Source: Helicoverpa zea
Taxonomy: Eukaryota > Arthropoda > Insecta > Lepidoptera > Noctuidae
Direction of reading: 5' to 3'
NCBI RefSeq assembly: GCF_022581195.2
Contig: NC_061452.1
Location: forward strand, 4,347,501 to 4,411,500
DNA length: 64,000 bases
Below the pieces are notes generated by a model. It was not told the origin of the DNA, did not search any database, and worked only from the letters and a program-made list of their open reading frames with translations. The translations under genes were made by a program, and so were the position numbers. The number at the start of each line of letters is the position of its first letter. Positions within the stretch are counted from its first letter, which is position 1. This document shows, in pieces, positions 1 to 10,627 of the stretch.

Positions 1-3000
1 TCCTTCAAGGGTATCAGACTTTCCATGTGGGTGTACTCCATGCCCTATAACATGAAAATAAAATAGTTGATATACTGACTTCTCAGGGTACTAAACAGCT
101 TGCAAAATGACTAAAATAAAATTCTACATCCTACTTATATTATAAAAGTGAAAGTTTGTGAGAATGTATGGATGTATGTTTGTTATCCAATCACGCAAAA
201 ACGGCTTTACCGATTTGATTGAAATTTGGAATGTAGATAGGTTAACCCCGGATTAACACTTAGGCTACTTTTTATTTTATTTTATTTATTTGGGAAAAAA
301 AAACAGTGACACATTACATTTTGACATGATATAAATACTGCTTGTATTATGAACAAATGTGTTACTAACATGTTTATCAACACAATACGCGGGCGCAGCC
401 GCTGGCGGAAGCTAGTAATTAATAAAATTAACATAACGTCATATAACAAATTGATATAACGTAATTATCTATACTTATAATAAATCTGTAGAGAGGTCAA
501 TTCTGTACATTAAATATATTTCCAAAATATCTATCAGGGGGTAATAGGGTATTACATGCATTTTTGAAATATATCTTAAATAAATTCTTTAGTCTTAATA
601 TATCTCTAAAAAATTAAAAATATTTTTTTTTCTCACGTTATGTACGAATATAAATTAATTGTTTTATCATAATTTCAAATTTCGCGCGTATTTCGCGAAA
701 ACGCGGCACACAACGGACGCCATGATTGTTTTTTGGTCATGACGTCATTACGTAAGAAAACAAACTACAGCTGTCAGTAATACATATTTTGATATGTATT
801 GAAAATTTTAATAATGAGTAATTATGCTCCGTATCGTTGGTGTGTTGTTTCTGAATGTGAGAACACTAGTGTAAAAACACCAGACAAATTATGGATTCAA
901 GTACCAGTGGATATAAATATGAGAAACACTTGGTTAAAAGTTGTTGACTACCGTAATGACGTCATTAGCATGGCGGCGACATTTCGTAGTGTTCAAAGAC
1001 AGATAAAAAAACCTAAAAACTTTAAACTGCAATAAAAAATATATTTATGTACCTTACGAAGTGAAACTAACATTTCCCGATTGCTTTTCCTCTAAACAAT
1101 CATTGTAATACACTTTTAATTTTTTTCTCATCTAGACTAAAATACCCTATTAGTGATCGATACTGATGCCAAAAATGCAATCAGTAAAATTTTTGTCTGT
1201 CTGTCTGTCTTTCTGTCTGTATGTTCGTTATGGAAACAAAAACTACTCGACGCTTAATGAAACTTAGCACAAATATTCTTCATACTCCTGGGCAGGTTAA
1301 AGGATACTTTTCATCACGCTAAGATCAATAGGAACAGAGCAGTTCCGTCGCGTGTGCAGCCTTAGTGGTTAAAGCTAAGTAGTAACAGGCTAGGTAGGCA
1401 TAGATTTAGATCATTCGAAAAGCTGGTGATTATTATTTCTTCCTCTCTTTGCACAAACTCCGAATCTAACGCGGACGAAGTCGCTGGCAGAAGCTAGTCT
1501 TTACTAAATTCGAAAGTATCACTGTTTGTCTGTCCAGCTTTCACGCCTAAACTACTGTTCCAAATAAAATATGGTGCAAAGTCACCCTAGAGCTTGAGGA
1601 AGAGAATTTTTATCCGGATATGGGAAGTTGTTCCCTCAAGACGAGAGTGAAACTGGTGGCGGGAGCAAATAGTACATACAAACACTATTTATCATAACAA
1701 CATAAAACATAGTTTGTCAAAAACGACGAAATAAACAGGAGATAAGGGATCGGATGATTATGATAAAATAAGAGTACATCTTATGAAGTACCTGGCAAGT
1801 CTCGTTACATTTCTCATAGATCAACCGCAGCCTCTTGAACAACAGTCTGATTGTGCGCAACTGTTCTTGCATTTTTGCTTTCTTATCATTGCTGGCATTT
1901 TCACCGTTATGTGTACCATTTGGGGGCTGAAAAATTTAACAAAATTTCAATAAGTTCCTATACTAATAAAACTATAATTTCCTACTGTTGCAGAACATTG
2001 AAATGTTATTTTTTACTGTCAGAGTTTTACTATCAATGGGAACTTACTTGTATGGCTTTTAGTGTCTGAAATACGTCTTGAGTTCTGCTCACAATATCTT
2101 GCACTGTCTCTTGACCAAATCTGGAAAAGGATGAGACATAAATGGTAAAATCAGATAAAATTTGAAACATGGCTTGACATAAGTTTCATGATTGTTGAAC
2201 CATGTAAAAAAAAATAAGTTTGAATTGAGAACCTACTCCTTATGAAAGTCTGTTAACACGTGGACAGAACGAGATTAAACGTCATCGTTCGAAATTAACG
2301 CGCAACGTGTATACACGTCCCGCGCGCATACCGCGCTCGGTTGTGTCATGATGTCTTGCGACGATACGCTACGATGGGACGCTACGTAATACACGTCGTA
2401 TAATTTGTATGGACATTTACTGTGTCATTTTGGTACACAATCTCAATTTGTAGCGTCCGCGAACGTGTTAAAAAAATGGTTCATAATTACGCATGCCTTG
2501 GAGGACAAGAATGCAAAAGCTATTAACTAGGTAGGAGGTCAAGTCTCTGGGCTCCAATAAAGGTAAAACAAGTACTTTTCTTTTTATATGGATCTTATCC
2601 TATTAACTCTGCTTGAATGTGGTACTCACTTGCACAGCGAAGCAGTGTTAAACTCCTTGTTTTGTGGTGGTTGAGCGGCAGGGGGCTGCGCAGGCGGTGG
2701 CGCGGTGTTGCTCGACACTGCTACAGTCTGCATGCCACCTGCAAAACCAACATTTTGAATTTAGAATTTGTTTCTTTTAACGTATGGGAATTATAGATGA
2801 AAAGATTCAGAAGATGTTAGGCTAGCCGCACACACTCAATAATATTGTCAATAAAGTACGCATTGTCAATAATATTGTGTGTGTGCGGCCTGTATTGCGG
2901 TATTGTTCAATAATATTGTAGATTATCCAGAAATTCAGATTTTTTCACGTCAATATCGGGGGGAGGCAGGGGTATTGTCAATCATATTGACGTGTGCGGG

Positions 3001-6000
3001 CGCGCTTCAATATTTTAGTTGAGGAAAAGATTTCAAGGCAGGCGGACGTTCGTTCGTTCGTTCCACAAGACACAATATTTAATGAAAATAACCAAAATAA
3101 TAATATAACTTCTAATTTTATAACAATTGAAGCCGACGTACATACCGAGTATACTCCAAAAGAAGATTTTTCAATTTTTTTTCAGTCTTTCTAGTAGTTG
3201 TGAATATACTAAAATAAAGACTACAATTTATTACCACTTGCATTACTAAAAAAAATTATATCATTTTATTTGTTTTATTTCAAATCAAAATACAATAAAG
3301 TCGTGGTGGCCTAGTGGGCAAAGAACCAACCTCTCGAGTATGAGGGCGCGGGTTCGATTCCAGGTCAGGCAAGTACCAATGCAACTTTTCTAAGTTTGTA
3401 TGTACTTTCTAAGTATATCTTAGACACCAATGACTGTGTTTCGGATGGCACGTTAAACTGTAGGTCCCGGCTGTCATTGAACATCCTTGACAGTCGTTAC
3501 GGGTAGTCAGAAGCCAGTAAGTCTGACACCAGTCTAACCAAGGGGTATCGGGTTGCCCGGGTAACTGGATTGAGGAGGTCAGATAGGCAGTCGCTTCTTG
3601 TAAAGCACTGGTGCTCAGCTGAATCCGGTTAGACTGGAAACCGACCCCAACATAGTTTGGGAAAAAGGCTCGGAGGAGGATGATGATTTCAAATCAAAAT
3701 CAAAGTGGATTTATTACAAAAACAAACAGCAAAATACACATACATAGTTCATTTATTAGATTAACGTGATTTAACTCAGCTTTTTTTCTCATCCAGTCCT
3801 TAATCCATGGTTTCTTTCTTGATTGCCTTTTTTTAGTTAGTAAAATTAATGCAATACTAGGGAATGCAATCCCGACTCGAGATTGCAAATTCGGGATCCC
3901 GCGGGATTAGAAATATCAATCCCGCGGGATCCCGGAATTTTCGGGATCCCGTCTAATTTAAAAAAAAATTGAATTCAGATGACTGAAAAAGCTGTATGTC
4001 TGATAACTGCTTGTTTGTGATAGTGAGGTTAATTAAAATAACATATTACTCGAAAGAAAATAAAAACCTTTATTCTTTAATCTTACCAACTAAATAATAA
4101 TCAGGTTGTAAGGAAATTAACGTAGGTAAATTAGGTAATCAAAACAATAAGCTTATTTCAAGGGAATTAGTAAAAAGAGTGATTTTGAAAATGACTCCTT
4201 AAAAAACAAAGTGTATTAATAGTTTCATCTGCTAAACGGCATCTAATGTCCGTTGCAATGTACCCCGCTGCTGAGAATGCCCTCTCCGACTCAACGCTGG
4301 TTGGCAACAGCGTGGCGAAGCAATTATATGCAAACTGCAAAAATCGCCCCCTTGTTCCTCCACACTCAAGCAAATCCATTTCTTTTTTAATGGTAGATTC
4401 TAATTTTTCTAAGCTCGTGGACGTATATACAGGTGCAAAAGGACTTGGTTGTGTGTGTGTTGCGTCACTGACCACTGCCGCCCAATCCCGTCAATCTCGA
4501 ACGGGATCTCGTCATATGATGCGTCGGGATTGATCCCGAAAAATTACACGAGATCTCGCGAGATCGGGATCCCGCGGGATCGGGATTGCATTCCCTATGC
4601 AATACTCATTGCAACGACTTTTTTCTTTCTTTCCATTATGTACAACGTGCGCACATGAATCTAGCTGCGGAGCGACTGAGTCAGATTGTACCATGAAAAA
4701 TTGACAATAATATTGTGTAGTGTGCGGGGATCATTTTATTGATGAAGATTTTGACAATCTTGCATTGACAATATTATTGAGTGTGTGCGGCTAGCCTTAG
4801 AATCTACAAAAACATAAGCACATTTTTTTTAAAGATAAGAGTTTGGAATTCTCTTCTTGTTAATGGTGTTTCTATTTGTATAGTTCATTTATTTAATATT
4901 GTCAAAACCCAGTTACTATACCAGAGTTAGTACAACCAGGACAACATGTAAACAGCCAACAATTACTTAGGAAACTAGTGTTATTAGTGATAAAAAATGT
5001 AGTTGGGGAATATTGTTTGTTATTAAAAAAATACCTGTTTGCTGAACATTCTGTGGTCCCATGCCTGCACCAGGTCCTCCAGTAACTCCCACGCCCATAC
5101 CCTGGAAACAATCAGAAACAAATTATAAAATAACTCATTAAATGTAACTACCTATATCATCCAAAAACTGAACCATTAAAATGTATTCATTATAAATCTA
5201 AATTAACTCAAATCGGACAGAAAGAACACAAAAGTTACAGTGAGAAACATTTTTATTATTTAGTTTATCTATCCCGTCCCACTGCTGGGCTAAGCTCTCC
5301 TAAGTAGCCTTCCATCTCCAGATTTCAATCAGTTCCTTTTTGTGGCCAGTCCACGAGGAAGCTATCCAAGTCCTCCCTGCAGAGTTACCTAGGTCTTCCT
5401 CTCGGTTGCATTCTGTCTTCTATGGAAATAAGATTCTTTTAAATTTCTTCCACCATGAAGAAGCTGATTTACATAGTGACTAAAAATATTGGTAAAAGAT
5501 AGACAGTTTGACAACAGCCTTGGCAAAGGTTAAAAACAGAAACTTTACATACCTGTGGTCCCATCCCCATGTTTCCCATCTGATTCTGCATGGTAGCTCC
5601 ATAAGGCGGCACCATTTGGTTCCCCATGCCCACCATACCGCCTGTGTTAGCCATCGGCCCACCCATCACACCTGCAACATAAATATTAACAACAATCAAC
5701 ACGAACATTGTACTTAAATATTTTAACAACATTAAATTGAACTAAACATGTAATATTTTAATTCTAAACATGTTATGTAGATTGACCACTGTATACAAAA
5801 ATGTACCTAATGTGTAGCAGCATCCTATATGGATAGTTACATACAAACACAAGACAAAATAACCGAATATTACATTACATTGGATGCCTTGCTACCACCG
5901 CTTTGGTGCTTATCTGGATTTAACGGCGCGAACCGTATCATCATCAGCATAGTTTTAAAGTAAGCTATTCGACTTATCCTTGTGCTAGCATTGTCTTTAG

Positions 6001-6173
6001 TTTCATGGAACTTTATCTCGTAATGGCAGTAAAAAGGTTTTATGCCGTCTACCTGCTAACTGATTTGGCATAGACTGCATCTGTCCGCTCATGGGTCCTC
6101 CGCCAAAACCAGATCTCATGCCGGCAGCATTGCCTTGGAAGTTCCCGGGAAACTGATGCCCTTGACCAGCCAT
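1..6173 (-). CDS. MED30: Mediator complex subunit 30 (partial, 3' end outside window)
   Basis: MED30 is a metazoan Mediator subunit that helps couple transcription factors to RNA polymerase II in the nucleus. Coding exons on the minus strand: 6173-6053, 5671-5553, 5101-5035, 2738-2630, 2120-2048, 1926-1792 and 44-1. All junctions are GT/AG and the phases agree throughout, giving 222 codons before the window edge. The first ~130 residues are Gly/Met/Gln/Pro rich (starts MAGQGHQFPGNFQGN), followed by a short Pro/Gln stretch. The conserved family part then begins: FGQETVQDIVSRTQDVFQTL, a PPNG motif, the basic helical segment KMQEQLRTIRLLFKRLRLIY, EKCNE, and finally EYTHMESLIPLK. These C-terminal motifs are diagnostic. 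The start is the first ATG, followed at once by the family-like N terminus. The 2739-5034 intron is inflated by nested transposons. Identification is firm; the last few codons are missing. Confidence 0.93.
139..415. repeat. Degenerate lepidopteran interspersed repeat with an internal insertion
   Basis: The opening (aagtgaaagtttgtgagaat, then 'cacgcaaaaacggctttaccga') and the closing 'gcgggcgcagccgctggcgg' are the two ends of a repeat common in moth and butterfly genomes. They are separated by AT-rich sequence around 270-385. The class (Helitron-like or SINE-like) cannot be settled by eye. It lies in the last MED30 intron (45-1791). Confidence 0.45.
814..1035 (+). pseudogene. THAP-like zinc-finger fragment, probably transposon-derived
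   Basis: A 73-residue frame from the ATG at 814 contains WCVVSECENTSVKTPDKLW followed by a short spacer and NTWLKVV. This resembles the start of a THAP DNA-binding domain (paired cysteines, a KTP-type segment, then a conserved Trp). The later CxxH half of a THAP finger is not visible and the frame ends at TAA. THAP domains occur in P-element-type and other DNA transposases, and the surroundings are repeat-like, so this is more likely a transposon relic than a host gene. It lies in the last MED30 intron on the opposite strand. Confidence 0.3.
1190..1485. repeat. Second degenerate interspersed repeat with a GTCT microsatellite
   Basis: It starts with a (GTCT)n tract at about 1193-1221. It continues with 'ggaaacaaaaactactcgac' and ends 'gcggacgaagtcgctggcag', the same kind of terminus as the repeat ending near 415. 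It is decayed and without coding capacity, inside the last MED30 intron. Confidence 0.4.
2257..2467. mobile_element. piggyBac-type MITE (TTAA-flanked)
   Basis: A 211-bp GC-richer block is bounded on both sides by TTAA (2253-2256 and 2468-2471). The ends are inverted: left CACGTGGAC, right GTCCGCGAACGTG. TTAA duplication is the hallmark of piggyBac transposition. The terminal repeats match only over the outer CACG and GGAC parts, so the class call rests mainly on the TTAA. It lies in the MED30 intron between exons 4 and 5. Confidence 0.5.
3292..3685 (+). mobile_element. tRNA-derived SINE, copy 1
   Basis: The 394-bp element is flanked by a 15-bp target duplication ATTTCAAATCAAAAT (3277-3291 and 3686-3700). 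Its head has pol III promoter-like boxes (A-box region 'gtggcctagtgggc', B-box 'ggttcgattcc'). The tail ends in a short GGA/TGA-rich run. It is nearly identical along its length to the copy at 41363-41749. It inserted into the Harbinger-like element. Confidence 0.85.
3858..4597 (-). mobile_element. Internally deleted hAT transposon
   Basis: Terminal inverted repeats TAGGGAATGCAATCCCGA (left) and its complement (right) are flanked by a perfect 8-bp target duplication TGCAATAC (3850-3857, 4598-4605), the hAT signature. Subterminal regions carry repeated palindromic GGGATCCCGCGGGAT motifs, likely transposase-binding sites. Only the C-terminal end of the transposase frame remains, on the minus strand. 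It is nested in the Harbinger-like element. Confidence 0.85.
4167..4475 (-). pseudogene. hAT transposase C-terminal dimerisation domain remnant
   Basis: A 102-codon frame contains LLPTSVESERAFSAAG, then a CRLADETINTLCFLRSHF block. This is the hATC dimerisation motif of hAT and ZBED-type transposases (LP-ATSV-SER-FS-AG, then R..L..E.....FLR). The BED finger and the catalytic core are missing, so the protein cannot be active. The annotated start is only the open-frame limit. Confidence 0.8.
5268..5430. repeat. Fragment of a LINE/SINE-type repeat
   Basis: The sequence contains 'cccgtcccactgctgggcta', continuing 'agctctcctaagtagccttcc' in shortened form and 'ggccagtccacgaggaagc'. This is the decayed 'cccactgctgggc' motif widespread in lepidopteran RTE-type LINE tails. 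It lies in the MED30 intron between exons 2 and 3. Confidence 0.4.
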
Positions 6174-6517
6174 TGTTGTAATTTATTTACTCAATAAAAG
6201 AAACCGCTTTTCATAGAAAATTCAGAGCACTACTTTAGAACTCCGCCCCTAAGACGACCCACTGACCAAAACTACTAATAACTATACAATATATGAGGCA
6301 ACAGCAACATACAACAAAACAATCCATTTATGACTGAACTGTCACAGTGTCAATGTCACTTACGCAAATGTCAATGTCTTTTCTTTAAATGTCAACCCAA
6401 ATCATCGACAATAAAGACGAAGCATAAAAACCATAAAAACACGTTTATGGCCATGGAAACGGGCTGTTAATTTTACACTAGCAACTTTACCGGGGATGGC
6501 CGGAATTCTCCATTTTT
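6174..6517 (-). promoter_or_regulatory. MED30 5' UTR and upstream region
   Basis: This stretch lies directly upstream of the MED30 start. It has a short series of TGTCA motifs (about 6340-6395, 'cagtgtcaatgtcact', 'aatgtcaatgtc') and no clear TATA box. Promoter status is inferred only from position. Confidence 0.3.
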
Positions 6518-7145
6518 AACCGACTTCCCAAAAAGGAGGAGGTTCTCAATTCGGCCGGTATGTTTTTTTTTTCTGTGTATGTACGTCGGTTACTCCGAGG
6601 TTTACAGACCAATTTACGTGATTCTTTTTTTGTTCGACGCGGCATAACTGCCAGTTGGTCCAATAATCATCGCGTCAGGATCTGATGATGGAAACCCTGA
6701 GAAATCGAGGGCAACCTTCGAAAGTTGTAGGCATACATAGGGTAAAAACTTGACACTCAAGTGTATATCTGAAAGCACTATTCAAAAGTGAAGGTTTGGA
6801 GCTGACCTGATGATGGAGACCAGAGAGGGTCGAGGGAACTCGACAACTGAATATGTAAACTACCTCGTGTTTGGGCTTATATTATTTGTATTGATGGGAA
6901 CTTTCCACTTATATGGATAGTGACAACTATTCGTATCACTGCAAAGCTGTAAATAAAAAACTTTTTACAAAAAAATGAAACCGACTTTCAGAAACACTAA
7001 AAAGCAAAAAAATACTAATTTTAGGTGCATCGGCCACGAAGTCGGTGGCAAAATTAACTTAGTAACATCCATTAGACACCGACTTCTAGGCCGATGCACC
7101 TAAAATTAGTTCGTTTTTGCTTTTTAGTGTTTTTGGAAGTCGGTT
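6518..7145. mobile_element. Fold-back lepidopteran repeat with AACCGACTTCC ends
   Basis: It begins AACCGACTTCCCAAAAAGGA and ends GGAAGTCGGTT, an 11-bp terminal inverted repeat. The start 'ccaaaaaggaggaggttctc' is a recurrent lepidopteran motif. The right third is a long hairpin (separate entry). No coding region is visible. Confidence 0.55.
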
Positions 7146-7173
7146 TAATTTTTTTGTAAAAAAGTTTTTTATT
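6951..7173. repeat. Long inverted repeat (about 97-bp arms, 29-bp loop)
   Basis: Arms 6951-7047 and 7077-7173 are complementary with a few mismatches. Both contain 'aacactaaaaagcaaaaa', 'ctaattttaggtgcatcggc' and 'gaagtcggtg'. The loop is 7048-7076. Transcribed either way it would form a long hairpin RNA. It overlaps the right end of the fold-back element and runs slightly past it. Confidence 0.85.
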
Positions 7174-7883
7174 CTTTTTGGTTTCAGGCTAACCTACAGG
7201 CTAAAGTATTTTTAGACCAAGGTTTTTAGACCCTTTTGATGAAGGTATCATTTTGCATTATCTGAGAATATTTTGTCATAGAAATGTATATGTATGTTAC
7301 GGCTAAGGCCCGAAGTGCGGCTACAGCTAGGTTTAACCGGCCACGGTGTTTAGTTGTATTCCCTTATCTTCCGTTAACTATGTGTAGCCAGGCACTAGCT
7401 AGGTGCAGCCAAAAACCCGTTTTTAAGTTAGGTAGCGAGAAGTAGCTCATTTCTCATCAGTCAGTAGGTAAGTATTTCGACATTGTTTTGAGATTCTTAC
7501 CCTGTGGTGTCTCCTCTCCATTCCATTGATTTGATATTGAAAAATGAAAAACAAGTATGTTCAAGTGAAAGTTTAATAAGGGAGTACATGAGCGTAGTAT
7601 GTACATAGAGGAAGTACCTACATAAGTTTTACATCCCACTAACTTATTTTTTTAACCATTTTAGAAGAAATTTGTACTTGCTTCAATCAGATCGTAACGA
7701 CCGAATCTGCACATCATCAGTCTTTTTTTAGTGTCCCTTTCCCATTCTTTCAATTAGTCGTAATCCTAATATTTCTTACTCATATAGGTACTTATGCCTT
7801 GATATCCTCCTAGCCGATTATCGGCTACGACGGCTGTTCTCGTGAAAGCAAATTAGCCAACTGCGCAGGACATATTATACGTA
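7174..7883. other. Gene-free spacer
   Basis: No coding region, RNA gene or clear repeat was recognised between the fold-back element and the mariner. Open frames here are short and without family resemblance. Confidence 0.5.
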
Positions 7884-9169
7884 AGGCTGCCTTTTAAGTT
7901 CTGTCGTTTGGTAACCTCCCGCGATTTTTAAAAATATATATATATGCTATTTGAATCTTTTTGAATTTAGAATTCGAAAACAAAAGAATGTTTTTAAATA
8001 GGTCGAATAGTTTTATTGTATCGTCCATTCAAAGGTGACAGGTCGGTTGCAAAAATGGAAATGTGTAAGGAAAATTTGAGTGCGATAATTTTCTACAACT
8101 TTAAAAGGGGATTGTCGCGACTTCAGTACTAGAAAGAGATTAATTCTGTATTTAGTGATGTAGCACCATTCCTTAGGACCGCAGAACGCTGATATTTAGA
8201 ATTTCAACCTGGGCACTCTAGCTTCAGTGACAAGCCTCGTGAAGGTCGTCCAAAAACCGCCATGATGCAAGTTTATATCGAGGCTGTGCGGCAGCTAATC
8301 CTCGCAGACGGACATGTAGCATATGGTGAAATAGAGGCATCCGTGGGCATTTCAGGGACCACAGTCAAAAATATCCTACACGAAGAACTTGGCGTAAGAT
8401 AGATGATCTCTCCATGGATACCACATTTTCTTAGCGACGACCAAGAAACAGCCCTAGTAAGTTGGTGACGTCAAACTCTGCAGCGATTCGACCGAGGAGA
8501 GTCAAAGCAGGTCTATGATATAGTTAGTGATAACAAGTCCTGGATATACGCTTATGATCCGGATTCTAAGCAGCAGTCAGCTGTCTAGGTCTTCCAAGAC
8601 GAGCCAAAACCGACCAAAGTCGTACGCTCGCAAAGCACTTAAAAAAAAATGGTTGTCTCGTTTTTGGCAAAGGGTGATCGTGTCGCCACTATTGTACTAA
8701 AATATCGCGACATGGTTACCGCTGACTCGTATACCATTGTTTGTTTGCCAAAAGTCATCACCGAATTTAGAAAAAACTATCCAAGACTTCGAATGATACT
8801 GCACCATGACAATGCAAGTTCGCGCACCGCCCGCCAAACACCGATGTTTTTGAGTTCCCAAAATGTTGTAATATTGGATCATCCACCTTACAGCTGTAAC
8901 TTAAGCACTAATGATTTTAATACATTAACCAAAATTAAGAAAATTCTTCGTGGACTACCTTTCAGCACACCTGAAGAAGCTGTTGACGTATACAAATCGG
9001 CCGTTTTGACTACCCCCACTTTGGAATGGAATAAATATTTAAAAACTGATTTGAATGCATGCAAAAGTGCATTAAATATCGCTAAGTATTCTTAAAAAAA
9101 TAATAAACGGTAATAACCTATTGGATTATCTATACTTATTTCAAACGACACAACTTAAAAGGCAGCCCT
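7884..9169 (+). mobile_element. mariner element with both ends present
   Basis: The terminal inverted repeats are AGGCTGCCTTTTAAGTTCTG at 7884 and, read inward from 9169 on the other strand, AGGGCTGCCTTTTAAGTTGT. TA flanks both sides (7882-7883, 9170-9171). The total of 1286 bp is full length for mariner. The left repeat has lost one G near its tip. The transposase inside is broken. Confidence 0.85.
8057..9095 (+). pseudogene. mariner DD34D transposase, inactivated
   Basis: Reading from the ATG at 8057 gives mariner protein order: N-terminal helix-turn-helix region, then VKNILHEELGV, then SDNKSWIYAYDP with the first catalytic Asp, then ILHHDNASSRTA with the second, then LSTNDF with the third. 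Second and third Asp are 34 residues apart (DD34D). The family motif SPDLAPNDF has decayed to SCNLSTNDF. At least six in-frame stops occur before the last 148 codons, which stay open from 8649. Codons for all three catalytic Asp survive, but no full protein can be made. Confidence 0.85.
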
Positions 9170-9204
9170 TACACAAGCATTTTCGCAGACACAGGTGCAC
9201 TCAC

Positions 9205-9330
9205 TATTCCTTCACTTTCATAGCCTGATGGGATGGCAATACGACACAACAGGAGAGAGATCGAGCGCAGGACCGACATTTACGAGCTCGCTCGAAATCG
9301 CTTTGTGGGTTTAAGAAGACTTTCACAAAG
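9205..9330. repeat. Short interspersed repeat fragment
   Basis: The segment contains 'atgggatggcaatacgacac', 'aggagagagatcgagcgcag' and 'gaccgacatttacg', a module recurring in lepidopteran genomes. Boundaries and class are unknown. Confidence 0.35.
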
Positions 9331-9610
9331 CAGCCTGAAGCCTGGAAGTTGGTGATTGATACACCCGTGCATATATGCCTTAATAGGTCAGTAAAAACGC
9401 TATCTATCTACCTACTGCATTCGATTTCTACTGGTTACCTTTAGCACAGATTACCTTAATAGTTATGCCTTTATATGGTGTATAGGTAGGTACCTTAGCA
9501 TGTTAATGTACTCACTCTCGTACCTAGCCACGGAGAAAGGAAAGATAGTAGGTACGTAGCAAAAGGTATTGCTGTTCTCTTAGTGTCTTCTCTAAAGTCT
9601 TCTTATGCTC

Positions 9611-10093
9611 CTGCTCCACCTGCGTTAGCGTTAACGTTAATGTCAATGGCCAACTACACTACACGTTACTTATTGCATTAAAAATGCGTGTTGGCTACAC
9701 TTAGGTACAATTCCGCAAAGAGTTAATCCCTCATGAAGTAACGCGTTAACACACATTAAAGAGGTTAAACTCAGACACACAAAATAATTCTAAAAACTAA
9801 AGCTTTCTCATTTGACCATTCCATTATCGTGCTCGTAAAATGCAGTTACAACTTAAACAAAGTATCTACACTCGTCCTTGCATGCGTGCAATGAGATGGC
9901 ATTAATGTAGCCAACATCACTTAGCGCTCTAAGCTACGCACTAAAACCCTTTGATGTGTCCAAAAAACCGACACCCGAGTTATCGCTTAACGTTTAATGC
10001 TATTAATAATGCCATTAGTATAAATTGCCATTAAAACGTTGGCCACATCTGCGTAATGCCAAAATTTAACGCGTTAAGACGCAGGTGGAGCAG
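9611..10093. mobile_element. Inverted-repeat element, copy A of a direct pair
   Basis: The ends are CTGCTCCACCTGCGTTAGCG (left) and an imperfect complement ending CGCAGGTGGAGCAG (right). The interior has no coding potential. It is nearly identical to copy B at 10150-10627, with small indels such as 'actacactacacgtt' against 'actacacgtt'. The repeat period is 539 bp. Confidence 0.75.
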
Positions 10094-10149
10094 TAGCCTT
10101 AGTGCTAGCGTACTGGTGATCTTCAATGAAGGTGTTTTCCATAATGCTC

Positions 10150-10627
10150 CTGCTCCACCTGCGTTAGCGTTAACGTTAATGTCAATGGCCAACTACACGT
10201 TACTTATTGCATTAAAAATGAGTGTTGGCTACACTTAGGTTACAATGCCGCAAGAGTTAATTCCCCATGAAGTAACGCGTTAACACACATTAAAGAGGTT
10301 AAACTTAGGCACACAAAATAATTCTAAAAACTAAAGCTTTCTCATTTGACCATTCCATTATCGTGCTCGTAAAATGCAGTTACCGCTTAAACAAAGTATC
10401 TACACTCGTCCTTGCATGCGTGCAATGAGATGGCATTAATGTAGCCAACATCACTTAGCGCTCTAAGCTACGCACTAAAACCCTTTGATGTGTCCAAAAA
10501 ACCGACACCCGAGTTATCGCTTAACGTTTAATGCTATTAATATTGCCATTAGTATAAATTGACATTAAAACGTTGGCCACATCTGCGTAATGCCAAAATT
10601 TAACGCGTTAAGACGCAGGTGGAGCAG
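10150..10627. mobile_element. Inverted-repeat element, copy B of a direct pair
   Basis: It has the same ends and orientation as copy A, separated from it by a 56-bp spacer. The sequence just outside the left end of A (CTTATGCT) is the complement of that just outside the right end of B (AGCATAAG). The outer ends therefore look like the original element limits. The inner ends lack that extension. Confidence 0.75.

Larger units (their letters stand above)
2820..4796. mobile_element. Harbinger/PIF-like DNA transposon with nested SINE and hAT
   Basis: Perfect terminal inverted repeats of more than 30 bp start GGCTAGCCGCACACACTCAA at 2820, with the complement ending at 4796. TTA flanks both sides (2817-2819, 4797-4799), a 3-bp TWA target duplication typical of PIF/Harbinger. 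Subterminal copies of an 'attgtcaataatattg' motif, in both orientations, crowd both ends. A small frame at 2994-3194 (MRARFNILVEEKISRQADVR...) may be a remnant of its accessory protein, but no transposase is recognisable. Without the SINE (3292-3685) and the hAT (3858-4597) the element is about 0.8 kb, so it is non-autonomous. It sits in the MED30 intron between exons 3 and 4. Confidence 0.7.

Noticed and set aside
3301..3370. A possible tRNA gene in the SINE head
   Set aside because: It has box A- and B-like motifs but does not close into an acceptor stem, and target duplications show that it is a SINE.
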